NCBI GenBank assembly: GCA_024690825.1
Contig: JAILOK010000056.1
Location: 62,001-126,000, forward strand
DNA: 64,000 nt
DNA from: Lachnospiraceae bacterium
GTDB taxonomy: Bacteria > Bacillota > Clostridia > Lachnospirales > Lachnospiraceae
Direction: 5' to 3'
The notes beneath the pieces were generated by a model, which worked only from the letters and a program-made list of their open reading frames with translations, did not search any database and was not told the origin of the DNA. Positions 37,750 to 48,500 of this stretch are shown here, piece after piece. Position 1 is the first letter of the stretch, and the number at the start of each line of letters is the position of its first letter. A program made the translations under genes and the position numbers.

Positions 37750-37874
37750 ACTAAATTTTTTTTTATTATGTGATTTTACAACATGTTGTGAGACGAAAAA
37801 ACGAAGTCAACGACATGTTGTTGTTTTTGCCCAAAAGTGGGGATTTTAGTGCGAAAAACAGGGAAAATATGGCA

Positions 37875-37903
37875 TTGCTTTTCTCAAAAATCGTATATAT
37901 AAT
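37875..37903 (+). promoter_or_regulatory. sigma-A-like promoter for xerD
   Basis: TTGCTT (37875-37880), 17 nt, TATAAT (37898-37903). Confidence 0.7.
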
Positions 37904-37956
37904 GTCATAAGTGGTGCTTCGGGGAAGCACGCGGATGGAGAGGATAAACACGGTTT

Positions 37957-38841
37957 ATGGAACAACTCATCGAAGCATTCATAAATTATTTACATAATGT
38001 GAAGAAGACTTCCAAGAATACTGAGCTGTCATACAGACGTGACCTTATGAAGATGAACTCTTATTTCTCCGCAAGGGGTGTAAAGGATGTTCATGAGGTA
38101 AAGAATGAGGATCTTGTCGGATATGTGCAGCATTTCAATGACGAGAAAGCGGCGCCGGCTTCAGTATCGAGAAGTATCGCATCCATCAGAGCGTTCTTTA
38201 ATTATCTGGAGAAGGAGAGTATCATAGAAACTTCTCCCGCCGACGGGATCAAATCTCCCAAGATAGAAAAAAAACTTCCGCAGATCATGACTCAGGACGA
38301 AGTGATAAGGCTTTTGGAGCAGCCGTCGGGAGACACTCCCAAGGACATCAGGGACAAGGCCATGCTCGAGCTTCTGTATGCTACGGGAATGAGGGTTACG
38401 GAGCTTATCACGCTGAAGGTTTCCGACATAAATCTTCAGATGAACTATGTGGACTGCCATGATCCCAATAAGGACAGGATAATTCCGTTCGGAATAGAAG
38501 CGAGAAATGCCCTGAAGAATTATATAGAGCATTCCAGGGAAGCGATGATAGAGAATAAGAACGAGGAAACGCTCTTTGTCAACTGTTCCGGAGCGCCGAT
38601 GTCCAGGCAGGGCTTCTGGAAGCTGATCAAGTATTACACAAAGAGAGCGGGCATACAGATGGATATAACCCCTCATACCTTAAGACATTCTTTTGCGGCC
38701 CATCTGGTCGAGAACGGAGCAGATTTAAGGTCGGTTCAGGAGATGCTCGGACATTCGGACATATCTACCACACAGATCTATGCGGCATTAAGCCACAATC
38801 ATATCAGAGAAGTATATGAAAAAGCGCACCCCCGTCACTGA
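37957..38841 (+). CDS. xerD: XerD-like tyrosine recombinase
   Basis: 'LLYATGMRVTELITL', 'HTLRHSFAAHLVENGADLRSVQEMLGHSDISTTQIY'. Confidence 0.92.
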   Translation: MEQLIEAFINYLHNVKKTSKNTELSYRRDLMKMNSYFSARGVKDVHEVKNEDLVGYVQHFNDEKAAPASVSRSIASIRAFFNYLEKESIIETSPADGIKSPKIEKKLPQIMTQDEVIRLLEQPSGDTPKDIRDKAMLELLYATGMRVTELITLKVSDINLQMNYVDCHDPNKDRIIPFGIEARNALKNYIEHSREAMIENKNEETLFVNCSGAPMSRQGFWKLIKYYTKRAGIQMDITPHTLRHSFAAHLVENGADLRSVQEMLGHSDISTTQIYAALSHNHIREVYEKAHPRH

Positions 38842-38857
38842 GGGATGCGCTATTTTA
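38823..38857 (+). terminator. intrinsic terminator overlapping xerD stop
   Basis: AGCGCACCCC..GGGATGCGCT hairpin followed by ATTTTATT. Confidence 0.75.
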
Positions 38858-38932
38858 TTACATTGATCTAAGCTGTCCGGCCTTCGCCGGGATCACGCAG
38901 GGTCTTTTGCGTTCAGCGTTAATCCGGCCCGT

Positions 38933-40471
38933 TCATTTTGCGTGTACTTCATCATAAACATCAGTAACTGACTTTTCGGGAGCCGCTGTGATGCTGCTTA
39001 CGATCAGGTTCACGATCAAAGAGATGATGAATGCGGGAAGCAGCTCGTAGATCGCGAATACGCCGCCCATGGGCGCTATCACAAACTTCCATACAAATAC
39101 CATTATACCGCCGGCGATAAGGCCTGCAAGGGTGCCCTGACGGTTTGAACGTCTTCTGAAGAGCGACAGGAGTATGGCAGGACCGAAGGTGGCTCCGAAA
39201 CCGGCCCACGCGAAGGATACCACTCGGAATACCGAACTGTCGGGATTCCAGGCGAGAATGATCGAAATGGCGGCTATGGTTATGACGGTTGCCCTGGCTG
39301 TTATCATGGTAGCGCGCTGGCTTAACTTGATCTTGAAGAAATCCTGCATCAGATCCTGCGATACGCTTGATGCTGCGGCAAGAAGCTGCGAATCGGCAGT
39401 TGACATGGTAGCTGCAAGAATACCCGCAAGGATGATGCCGGCGACAAGAGCAAGGATAAATCCGTTCCGGCTCATGAGGTCGGCTATCTTTATGATGACC
39501 GTCTCTGATTCGGAACTTGATTCAAGCATAGGTATCTTTCCGGCAACTGACATGCTGTAGCCGATGAGTCCGATAAGGATCGCAACCGCCATGGAGACAA
39601 GCGCCCATATGGATGCAATGCGGCGTGATACCTTCAGATCGCTTTCCTTCCTGATAGCCATGAAACGAAGAAGTATATGCGGCATTCCGAAATATCCGAG
39701 TCCCCATGCCATCGTTGAAACGATGGGAAGGAAACCGAAGGATCCGGCTGTGCCCGATGCCGCATCATATCCCTTGAATACGGAAAGGTATCCGGGAAGC
39801 GCTTTTGCGTTTTCCATTACATTTGACATTCCGCCTGCCTGGTTAATGCCGAAGAAGACGACCACGATCAGAGCGATCGTCATGAATATGCTCTGTATGA
39901 GGTCGGTGGTTGATACCGCAAGGAAGCCGCCCAAAGTCGTATAGGTGATTATTATTACGGCTCCGAAGAGCATGGCGATATGGTACTCGACGCCGAAAAG
40001 GCTGTTGAAGAGAGTTCCCACTGCCTTAAAGCCGGATGCCGTATAAGGTATGAAGAATATCAGTATAATAAGCGCCGATATGCATGACAGAGCGTGGCTT
40101 TTGTCTTCATAACGGTTTGAAAAGAATTCGGGTATGGTAAAAGCGTTTATGCGTGCCGAATATCTTCGAAGGAGCCTTGATACGAGCAGGAAATTGAGGT
40201 AGGTTCCCAAAGCCAGTCCTATGACGGTCCAGCTGACCTCGGCCACGCCTGCGATATAGGCAAGTCCGGGCAGACCCATCAAAAGATAGCTGCTCATGTC
40301 GGAGGCTTCCGCGCTCATCGCGGTTACAAGCGGCCCTAAGGACCTTCCGCCGATGTAGAAGCCGTCAGCGGTATCAGCGGCGCCCTTCCTGTTAAAGATG
40401 ACACCTACCATAAGCATTGCAAAAAGGTAGGCTACTATGGTTACAACGATTATGATCTGCGCAGTAGTCAT
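38933..40471 (-). CDS. putP: sodium/proline symporter (SSS family)
   Basis: 'GFYIGGRSLGPLVTAMSAEASDMSSYLLMGLPG', 'AWAGFGATFGPAILLSLFRRRSNRQGTLAG'; start set at ATG 40471. Confidence 0.92.
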   Translation of the reverse strand: MTTAQIIIVVTIVAYLFAMLMVGVIFNRKGAADTADGFYIGGRSLGPLVTAMSAEASDMSSYLLMGLPGLAYIAGVAEVSWTVIGLALGTYLNFLLVSRLLRRYSARINAFTIPEFFSNRYEDKSHALSCISALIILIFFIPYTASGFKAVGTLFNSLFGVEYHIAMLFGAVIIITYTTLGGFLAVSTTDLIQSIFMTIALIVVVFFGINQAGGMSNVMENAKALPGYLSVFKGYDAASGTAGSFGFLPIVSTMAWGLGYFGMPHILLRFMAIRKESDLKVSRRIASIWALVSMAVAILIGLIGYSMSVAGKIPMLESSSESETVIIKIADLMSRNGFILALVAGIILAGILAATMSTADSQLLAAASSVSQDLMQDFFKIKLSQRATMITARATVITIAAISIILAWNPDSSVFRVVSFAWAGFGATFGPAILLSLFRRRSNRQGTLAGLIAGGIMVFVWKFVIAPMGGVFAIYELLPAFIISLIVNLIVSSITAAPEKSVTDVYDEVHAK

Positions 40472-40635
40472 GATGTATCTCCTTCCTACTAAATAAAAAA
40501 ATTTCAAACGCAATTATATTTGATTATCCATGAATCGTCAAATGTGGTATCAGCCCGCTGTTCGTATCTGTTCAAAAAACGTAAAAGATGATATAATTAT
40601 CTACCCATTGGCGAAGAAAAAAAAGGAGGCATGTC

Positions 40636-40962
40636 ATGAGAATCACAGTTGCAGATACACAGGGAAATGTGGCGGATTTTAAGGATGCGGAAAGCTTTCT
40701 TTTATTTGATGTTGAAAACGGTACGGTAACGCTCGGACAGAGTGTCACGGTAAGAAAAGACTGGTACATGTCAGCTCCCGAGTTCCTTGCAGAGGAAGAG
40801 GTTGATGCCGTTATATGCGCAGGCATGGGACGCGGAGCCAGAAGCTCCTTTAAGGAGGCCGGCATAGAGGTTTATGCAGGCGTATCCGGAGGATCAAAAG
40901 AAGCCGTAGAGGCATTTATGGACGGCTCTTTAAGTTTTGATCCACTGGCCGGAATGATATAG
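40636..40962 (+). CDS. NifB/NifX dinitrogenase cofactor-biosynthesis-domain protein
   Basis: 'FLAEEEVDAVICAGMGRGARSSFKEAGIEVYAGVSGGSKEAVEAFMDGSL'. Confidence 0.88.
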   Translation: MRITVADTQGNVADFKDAESFLLFDVENGTVTLGQSVTVRKDWYMSAPEFLAEEEVDAVICAGMGRGARSSFKEAGIEVYAGVSGGSKEAVEAFMDGSLSFDPLAGMI

Positions 40963-40976
40963 GAAAGAATATTATG

Positions 40977-40991
40977 GGCACCTCTGGTGCC
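40977..40991 (+). terminator. weak hairpin, possible terminator
   Basis: GGCACC-tct-GGTGCC, only an AT-rich tail and no clean U-run. Confidence 0.4.
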
Positions 40992-41015
40992 TCAATATAA
41001 AAGGGGGAATCCAAA

Positions 41016-42182
41016 ATGAATAAAAATGATCTTATCTTCGGGAAACTTCTGCCTGCGCTTATGCTCGTGACCGTGCTTGTGACCGGATGCGGGGGTGCCG
41101 CCGCGGACATGGCGGAACGCGCTTCGGAGGCAGCCTATGATGTGGCGTCAGACCTTGCCGACATGGGCAGCGCTAAAATGGCAGCGCCCATGGCCAAAGC
41201 TTCGGGAGGATATGCAGCAAATGACATGGCTTTTGAGGCTGAGGCGGAAGAGGCATACTATGGTGAAGAATATGATGATGGAGGATATGAGGACGGCTAT
41301 GATGAGTCCGATATTTCGACCATAGGTTCTACGGGGGATTCTCCGGTCCTTGATGCCGACAAGATTGTTTATTATGCAGATATCAACTTAAGTTCCAAGC
41401 ATTTTGACAATGCAAGGAATCAGATAGATGAACTTGCAGAAAAGTACGGCGCGATCCTGGAAAATGAAAATTACAATGAGGGAGATATAGGCTGGTATAC
41501 CAGAGGAGACGAGAACGGTTCCAACCGCAGGTATTACTATGCCGAGTACAGAGTCCCTGCCGAGAACTACAAGGCGCTCCTTTCAGAGGCTTATGATCTT
41601 GATGCAGTCGTCAGCAACTTAAACAGAAGCGCCCGGAACATCACGAGAAGCTATTATGATACGAAAGCTGAGATAGAGTCTCTTGAGACCGAGATGGAAC
41701 AGCTTGAGGAGATCATGAAGGACGCAAGGAAGATCGAGGATGTTCTTTATATCCAGGAAAGGATCACCGAAGTCAGGACACAGTTAAACCGCTGCAAGTC
41801 GGATATCTCGAGAATGGATACGGATGTTGCCTACTCCTATGTCAATATTTCGCTGCAGGAGGTTAAAGAGTACAAGGAACCCGAACCGCCGGCTGACCTG
41901 CCGTTTGAACAGCAGCTGTGGCAGAGCTTCAACAATTCGATCATTGAATTCTACGACTTCTGCGATAAGGCAGCGATCTATATTGCAAGAAACTGGATAA
42001 AGATACTGGCATGGCTTGTTGTCATCCTGATCATCCTGTGCATAATAAGAGGCGGTGGGGCCAGACGCTATGCCAGAAGGGAATTAAAGCGCGAATACAA
42101 GGAAAAGAAGCTTGAGATGAAGAAGAGATATAAAGAGATGAAGCAGGAGATGAAACAGAAAAAGAAAGAAGAAAAAGACTGA
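41016..42182 (+). CDS. DUF4349 lipoprotein
   Basis: Lipobox LVTGC; 'RIIYYADINLSSKHFDNARNQIDELAEKYGAILENEN'-type DUF4349 pattern, C-terminal TM. Confidence 0.88.
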   Translation: MNKNDLIFGKLLPALMLVTVLVTGCGGAAADMAERASEAAYDVASDLADMGSAKMAAPMAKASGGYAANDMAFEAEAEEAYYGEEYDDGGYEDGYDESDISTIGSTGDSPVLDADKIVYYADINLSSKHFDNARNQIDELAEKYGAILENENYNEGDIGWYTRGDENGSNRRYYYAEYRVPAENYKALLSEAYDLDAVVSNLNRSARNITRSYYDTKAEIESLETEMEQLEEIMKDARKIEDVLYIQERITEVRTQLNRCKSDISRMDTDVAYSYVNISLQEVKEYKEPEPPADLPFEQQLWQSFNNSIIEFYDFCDKAAIYIARNWIKILAWLVVILIILCIIRGGGARRYARRELKREYKEKKLEMKKRYKEMKQEMKQKKKEEKD

Positions 42183-42200
42183 AGACATAGTTTAAGATTT

Positions 42201-42229
42201 AAGGCCCTGTCAGGTTGACGGGGCCTTTT
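42201..42229. terminator. bidirectional intrinsic terminator
   Basis: AAGGCCCTGTCA-ggt-TGACGGGGCCTT then TTT between convergent genes. Confidence 0.9.
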
Positions 42230-43403
42230 CATTTGAAGGGTCTTTTGAATAAACTATCTTTAAAAGTATCGGAGTGATGATGGAGCTTGCTATTATCAGC
42301 AGGATGACCGATGTGAAATAGGTCTGGTCCAAAAGTCCGGCAGCAAGCCCTCGCTGTGCGACTATAAGGGCAACCTCGCCTCTTGTCATCATACCGAGCC
42401 CTATCTTAAGGCTGTCGTTCATGCTATATCCCAGTCCCAAGGAGGCGCCGGTACAGCCTATTATCTTTGAAAGAAGTCCGACAACCACAAAGGCCAGGGA
42501 GAAGACGAGTACACTCATATTCACATTTCTGATGTTTGTCTGCAGACCTATACTGCAAAAGAAGACGGGTCCGAAGAGCATATAGGAATTTACATCCATC
42601 TTTCTTGAAATGTAGGCTGAGTCATCAAGTGAGCTTAGGATAACTCCGGCGATATAGGCTCCGGTAATATCGGCAACACCGAAAAACTCGGCAGCGATCC
42701 AGGCGAGGATGAAAGCCAGAGCCATGCCCATGATCGGAATACGCCTCGTATGCGGATACCTTTTGTCCAGCCGTTTGAACACATGATAGGTGATTATACC
42801 GACTCCTATGGAAAATACAAAGAAAAGGAAGGTGTGAAATACCACATCCCAGATCTTTGCATTCGGATCTCTGAATCCTATCACAACTGTAAGAACGATG
42901 ATTCCTATAACATCATCTATGATCGCGGCGCTCATTATGGTGGTACCGATGGAATCAGACAGCTTTCCCATTTCCTTTAATGTCTGAACCGTGATGCTGA
43001 CAGAGGTCGCTGTAAGGATAGTCCCTATAAAGACCGCCTTCAGAAAATGCGTGGTGCCGGGACCCGAAAAACCGTAAAAGCACATGTAAAGAACCGTTCC
43101 TAATATCAGGGGAACAAATACTCCGGCACAGGCAATGACAGTGGATTTTACTCCGGTTTCTTTAAGCTCCTTTATATCGGTGTTAAGTCCTGCCGAAAAC
43201 ATCAGCATTATCACGCCGATCTCCGCCATACCCTGAAGAAAGTCGGAAGACTGCAAAAGGCCGAGCATTGAGGGGCCTATGATAAGTCCGGCTGCGATCT
43301 CGCCCACTACCATGGGCGCTTTTATCTTTCTTGCCACCAGTCCGAAAAACTTGGCGGCCAGTACTATTATGGCAAGCTGCCTTAAAATTTCTGTTGTATC
43401 CAT
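42210..43403 (-). CDS. cation:proton antiporter (CPA2, NapA/KefB-like)
   Basis: 'VVGEIAAGLIIGPSMLGLL', 'ATSVSITVQTLKEMGKL', 'MTRGEVALIVAQRGLAAGLL'. Confidence 0.93.
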   Translation of the reverse strand: MDTTEILRQLAIIVLAAKFFGLVARKIKAPMVVGEIAAGLIIGPSMLGLLQSSDFLQGMAEIGVIMLMFSAGLNTDIKELKETGVKSTVIACAGVFVPLILGTVLYMCFYGFSGPGTTHFLKAVFIGTILTATSVSITVQTLKEMGKLSDSIGTTIMSAAIIDDVIGIIVLTVVIGFRDPNAKIWDVVFHTFLFFVFSIGVGIITYHVFKRLDKRYPHTRRIPIMGMALAFILAWIAAEFFGVADITGAYIAGVILSSLDDSAYISRKMDVNSYMLFGPVFFCSIGLQTNIRNVNMSVLVFSLAFVVVGLLSKIIGCTGASLGLGYSMNDSLKIGLGMMTRGEVALIVAQRGLAAGLLDQTYFTSVILLIIASSIITPILLKIVYSKDPSNEKAPST

Positions 43404-43501
43404 GACCTGCTCCTTTTTTGTGCTTTAAGTGCCGAGAAAATATTTTAGTTTTTCTTTTTTTTTTAGTCAAGATTAAATTTTTGTGATAAAATACAGTTAA
43501 T

Positions 43502-44074
43502 ATGGAAGTTCAATTATTACTTTTTTTACAAAACTGTGTCAGAAATCCGATCCTCGATCCTTTGATGATGTTTATCACGAAGCTGGGTGATGGAGGGGTT
43601 TTCTGGCTGATCTTTACGGCAGTTCTTTTAGTGTTTAAGAAGACGAGGCGCATCGGGCTGTACTGTATGGCTGCGATCGTCTTTGATGTACTGATCGTAA
43701 ATGTCCTGGTTAAGCCCATAGTAGGGAGGATACGGCCCTATGAGGTCATAGAGGGGCTTATATGCATGGTCGGACCACAGAAGGATCCGTCCTTTCCGTC
43801 GGGTCATACCGCTTTTTCCTTTGCGGCCGGTTTTGCTTTCTTTTTGAAGGCTCCGAAAAAATTCGGGATACCGGCTCTGATACTTGCTGTTCTGATAGGT
43901 TTTTCAAGACTCTATGTGGGAGTCCATTATCCCACTGATGTCATTGCGGGTTTGATCTTCGGTATTATCTGCGCGCTGCTTTCGGTATTTGTCATGGACA
44001 GGATATTTGCCGGGATCGAAAGAAAGAAGAACGACGCTGCCGGGCAGAACAATGAGCAGACAGACCGGCAATGA
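43502..44074 (+). CDS. PAP2 family phosphatase
   Basis: 'KPIVGRIRP', 'PSFPSGHTAFSFA', 'SRLYVGVHYPTDVIAG'. Confidence 0.95.
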   Translation: MEVQLLLFLQNCVRNPILDPLMMFITKLGDGGVFWLIFTAVLLVFKKTRRIGLYCMAAIVFDVLIVNVLVKPIVGRIRPYEVIEGLICMVGPQKDPSFPSGHTAFSFAAGFAFFLKAPKKFGIPALILAVLIGFSRLYVGVHYPTDVIAGLIFGIICALLSVFVMDRIFAGIERKKNDAAGQNNEQTDRQ

Positions 44075-44136
44075 TTACAATATTATTAAGATCTTATTGA
44101 GGAGATTATTAAGATTATATTAAGGAGGGACAGGTA

Positions 44137-44835
44137 ATGAAAAAGTATGTTGCGGAGTTTATCGGTACATGCGTACTGACACTGTTTGGCTGCGGCGCCG
44201 CTGCGGTATCCGGAGGAGTGGAGGGTGAACTCGGAGTACTCGGGATAGCCCTTGCATTCGGACTTGCGGTTGTGGCCATGGCCTTCGCGATCGGGGATAT
44301 CTCGGGGTGCCATATCAATCCCGCGGTTTCTCTGGGCGTATTCGTTGCAGGAGGCATGTCGGCCGGCGATCTTATCGGCTATATCATATCACAGTTTCTG
44401 GGAGGCGCTGCAGGCGCCGGGCTTCTGTACATCATTGAGATCATGACGGATTCGGTGGATGTTTCGTCAAACGGACTCGGAGCCAACGGATACGGTGATT
44501 TTTCCTATGTGGGAATAAACCTCGGGGGAGCGATCCTTGTTGAGATCATCCTGACCTTTGTTTTTGTCCTCGTGGTGCTTGCAGTTATATCAAAGGCCGA
44601 TAATTCGATCATAGGCGGAGTGATCATAGGTCTTACTCTTACATTTGTACACATTTTCGGTATCCCGCTTACGGGTACCTCGGTCAATCCGGCAAGAAGC
44701 CTCGGACCGGCTCTTTTCTCCGGTGTTGATTATATCGTCCAGTCATGGGTGTTTATTGTTGCTCCACTGGTCGGCGCAGTACTTGCCGCTGTGATCTTCA
44801 AACTGCTTTACAGCGGGAGCTCGGAAGAGGAATGA
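44137..44835 (+). CDS. aquaporin (MIP family)
   Basis: Two NPA boxes: 'GCHINPAVSLG' and 'GTSVNPARSLGPAL'. Confidence 0.96.
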   Translation: MKKYVAEFIGTCVLTLFGCGAAAVSGGVEGELGVLGIALAFGLAVVAMAFAIGDISGCHINPAVSLGVFVAGGMSAGDLIGYIISQFLGGAAGAGLLYIIEIMTDSVDVSSNGLGANGYGDFSYVGINLGGAILVEIILTFVFVLVVLAVISKADNSIIGGVIIGLTLTFVHIFGIPLTGTSVNPARSLGPALFSGVDYIVQSWVFIVAPLVGAVLAAVIFKLLYSGSSEEE

Positions 44836-45518
44836 AGCCTCTCATCTGTTCCTTTTCGGGAGTATATGAAGGACAGAGGATAACGGCGGTCTCGGATATC
44901 GTGGATTTTTCGGATATGAGGGGCTGCAGCATGTATGTGGACGAAGAGGCGGAAAAGATCATTTTGGACAGGCTGTCCGGGCATTCGTTTACGGGTCTGC
45001 ATTTCATCGATAACGGAAACTATCATTATATGACAAGGCTTTTTCTTTCTTTTGTAAGAGATGAATTTGACCTGTGTCTTTTTGATCATCATACGGATGA
45101 CAAGCCGCCCGCCTTTGGCGGATTGAAATCCTGCGGTTCATGGGTTTACGATATCAGAAACGAGAACGCATTTCTGCGCGATCTTGTCCATATCAGAAAA
45201 AAAGGTGATGAAACAGGTCTTTTCCCGGGGGAAAGACCTGTTTATATTTCGGTTGACAAGGATGTTCTTTCTGCCGATGTTCTTCATACGAACTGGGATC
45301 AGGGTGATATGACAAAGGAAGAGTTCTTTGAGATCTTCACGGGTATAATAAAAACGCGGCCCGTCCTCGGCATTGACATATGCGGGGAGGACGAGCCGGA
45401 TAAAAGCCGGGTCGAAAATGATGCCTTTAACATGGAGATCATTGACACGCTCAGACGATCTTTTTCGTCCGTGAACGGTCTTTTTTCGCCAGATTCTCCC
45501 TGGCCGTTGAAAGCATGA
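44832..45518 (+). CDS. arginase/agmatinase/formiminoglutamase family protein
   Basis: '[16 protein letters not shown]', '[22 protein letters not shown]'; start ATG 44832 overlaps aquaporin stop. Confidence 0.88.
   Translation: MKPLICSFSGVYEGQRITAVSDIVDFSDMRGCSMYVDEEAEKIILDRLSGHSFTGLHFIDNGNYHYMTRLFLSFVRDEFDLCLFDHHTDDKPPAFGGLKSCGSWVYDIRNENAFLRDLVHIRKKGDETGLFPGERPVYISVDKDVLSADVLHTNWDQGDMTKEEFFEIFTGIIKTRPVLGIDICGEDEPDKSRVENDAFNMEIIDTLRRSFSSVNGLFSPDSPWPLKA
45211..45243. terminator. strong hairpin inside arginase-family CDS; candidate terminator of the convergent minus-strand gene
   Basis: AAACAGGTCTTT..TCCCGGGGG..AAAGACCTGTTT; on the minus strand followed within 7 nt by a T-run (cctttttttc). Confidence 0.5.
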
Positions 45519-48500
45519 GTTTGATCCTGTTCAGCTGGTTTACCTCGGACGCTCCGGGGTCATAGTCTATGGCAACTATATTTGCCCTGCGGTATTCCTG
45601 ACGTATGCGTTTTATTACTCCTTTTCCCACGACATGATTAGGCAGACATCCGAAAGGCTGCGTACAGACGATATTATAAACGCCCATATGTATGAGCTCG
45701 AGCATCTCGCCGGTCAGGAACCATCCTTCACCCGTCTGATTTCCGATCGAAACGATACTTTCGGCAAGATCTGCTATATCCTTTATGTGGGAATGAGGTA
45801 CAAAGTGCTCGGAATGCACAAGTTCGCGTGAAGCTGTCTTTCGCATCGTTTCTATTGCCTTAATGCCGAGCTTTGAGATACGGCTTGCTTTTTTGGAAGT
45901 GCCAAGCTTGTCGGCCTTGTATATCTGGTTGTAAAAACAGTAGAGCATGAAATCCAAAAGGTCGGGAACAACGGCTTCCGCACCTTCGCTTTCAAGGAGT
46001 TCGACGAGATGGTTGTTTGCCGCGGGCATGAATTTCACCAATATCTCCCCTACGACGCCGACACGGGGCTTTTGCATCCGTTCGTCTATGGGAAGCATGT
46101 CAAATTCCCGGACTATCCTTTTGCAAAGGCGTTTATAGCGTGAATATGAGACTGAACCGCTCGTCAGGAACTGCAGACACTCATTGGTGAGTTTTCTGTG
46201 CAGCGAATTGGCTGAACCTGCCTTAAGTTCATAGGGACGCATCCTGTACAGGCATCTCATAAAAAGATCTCCGAATTCGGCGGCATATGCCAGTCTTATG
46301 AGGAGAGAGGGACTGAGCTTAAATCCGGGATTGGGCTCGAATCCGGACATGTTAAGAGATATCACGGGAACCTGTTCCATGCCGGCCATTTTAAGCGCCC
46401 TTCTTATGAAAGCGACATAATTTGTGGCTCTGCAGCCGCCGCCTGTCTGACTCATGACGACAGCGGTGCGGTCGAGATCAAATCTTCCCGAGAGAAGGCT
46501 TTCCATGATCTGTCCGACCACCATCAGAGAGGGATAGCAGGCATCATTATTGACATATTTAAGTCCGACATCTACAGCGATATGCCCGTCGTTTTCCATG
46601 ACCTCCAGGTTATATCCGCAGGCTCTGAATGCCGGTTCGAGAAGGTTGAAATGTATGGGTGACATCTGCGGACAGAGGATGGTATACCCTTTTTTGTTCA
46701 TCTCTTCTGTATAGATCACTCTTTTATTAGCGCTTGGACGGATCCTGCGTTTTACATCACGCATCTCCCTGACGCGTATGGCGGCAAGCAGAGAGCGTAT
46801 CCTGATCCTTGCCGCTCCCAGATTATTAACCTCATCTATCTTCAGACAGGTATATATCTTGTCTGCGCTGTCGAGTATCTCCATGACCTGATCGGTGGTC
46901 ACCGCATCAAGTCCGCATCCGAAGCTGTTCAGCTGGATGAGGTCAAGATCGTCCCTTGTCCTTACAAACTGGGCTGCGGCGTAGAGCCTTGAATGGTACA
47001 TCCACTGGTCCATTACCCTGATGGGACGGTCGACCTTTGCAAGGTGCGAGACCGAATCCTCGGTAAGGACGGCGACTCCGAAGGATGTGATCAGTTCGGG
47101 AATGCCGTGATTTATCTCCTGATCGATATGATAGGGACGTCCGGCCAGAACTATTCCGTGTCTGTCGTTTTCCCTCATCCACTGCAGGGTTTCCTCACCC
47201 CTGATCCGTATATCTTCACGCGCCCTTTGCTGTTCGTCCCAAGCGGCAAAGACTGCCTTTATTATGCTTTCCGGTTCGATCTCGGGGAAGGCTTCCATGA
47301 GGCGGGGATATATATGATCCGGATCATCAAAGGCTATGAACGGATTTCTGAAGTCTATGTCCCTCAGCGGCAGGTCCTCAACATTGTTTTTGATATTCTC
47401 GGGATAGGATGTAACGATCGGACAGTTGTAATGATTGCCGGCATCCTCAAATTCATTGCGTTCATAGAAGAGTGAAGGATAGAAAATGAGCCCGATACCC
47501 TGATTTATGAGCCATTCGATATGACCGTGAACAAGCTTTGCGGGATAGCATTCCGATTCCGAAGGGATCGATTCGATCCCCAGCTCATATATGGCATGTG
47601 TCGAAGCCGGAGACAGCACGACGGTAAAGCCGAGTTTTGTGAAAAATGTGAACCAGAAAGGATAGTTCTCATACATGTTGAGAACCCGGGGTATGCCGAT
47701 CCTTCCAAAGGGTGCTTCGTCCGCCGGCAGGGGCGTGTATCCGAAGATCCGCTTAAGTTTATAATCAAAAAGATTCGGCACATCGGTATTTGTTTTGGGC
47801 TTTCCCGCTCCTTTTTCACAGCGGTTCCCCGATATATAGGTTCTGCCGCCGCTGAATCTGTTGATGGTCAGACGGCAGTGATTAAGGCATCCCTGACACT
47901 TGGCCATGGAAGTGGTGAACTGAAGCTCATTTATATCCTTTATTGAAAGCATGGAGGACCCGGTCCCCTGCACATGACGTTCGCGCGCGATCAGTGCAGC
48001 GCCGAAAGCTCCCATGATGCCGGCTATGTCGGGCCTGATAACCTCGAAATTTCCGATCTTTTCAAGAGAACGCAGAACGGCGTTATTATAAAAGGTTCCG
48101 CCCTGTACGACTATGGTGGATCCCAAAGATGCGGCATCGGATACCTTGATGACCTTGAAAAGCGCGTTTTTTATTACGGAATAAGCCAGTCCCGCGGAAA
48201 TATCATCAACACCGGCGCCTTCCTTCTGAGCCTGCTTTACCTTTGAATTCATGAATACGGTGCAGCGGGTTCCGAGATCTATGGGATGTTTGGCAAAGAG
48301 CGCTTTTTCGGCAAAATCTTCAACCGACATGTTAAGCGATTTGGCGAAGGTCTCAAGAAAGGAACCGCAGCCGGAGGAGCAGGCTTCGTTAAGCTGAACC
48401 GAATCAACGGTGTTATTCTTTATCTTTATGCACTTCATATCCTGACCGCCGATATCGAGGATACAGTCCACATCAGGGTTAAAGAAGGAGGCGGCATAAT

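Noticed and set aside
37957-38841. Tyrosine recombinase as marker of an integrated mobile element
   Set aside because: Sequence is XerD-like and its context is housekeeping; no att-like repeats, excisionase or phage genes nearby
38870-38920. Hairpins CCGGC-cttc-GCCGG and ACGCA..TGCGT downstream of putP
   Set aside because: Probably ordinary 3' end structures of the convergent xerD/putP pair; no clear U-run to call precisely
40636-40962. Nitrogen-fixation-related locus suspected from NifB/NifX-like domain
   Set aside because: Only the small cofactor-binding domain is present; no other nif genes in the window, and such stand-alone proteins are common
44080-44136. Repeated attattaagat-like units upstream of the aquaporin gene
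   Set aside because: Short AT-rich similarity around two SD-like sequences; too weak to distinguish from chance
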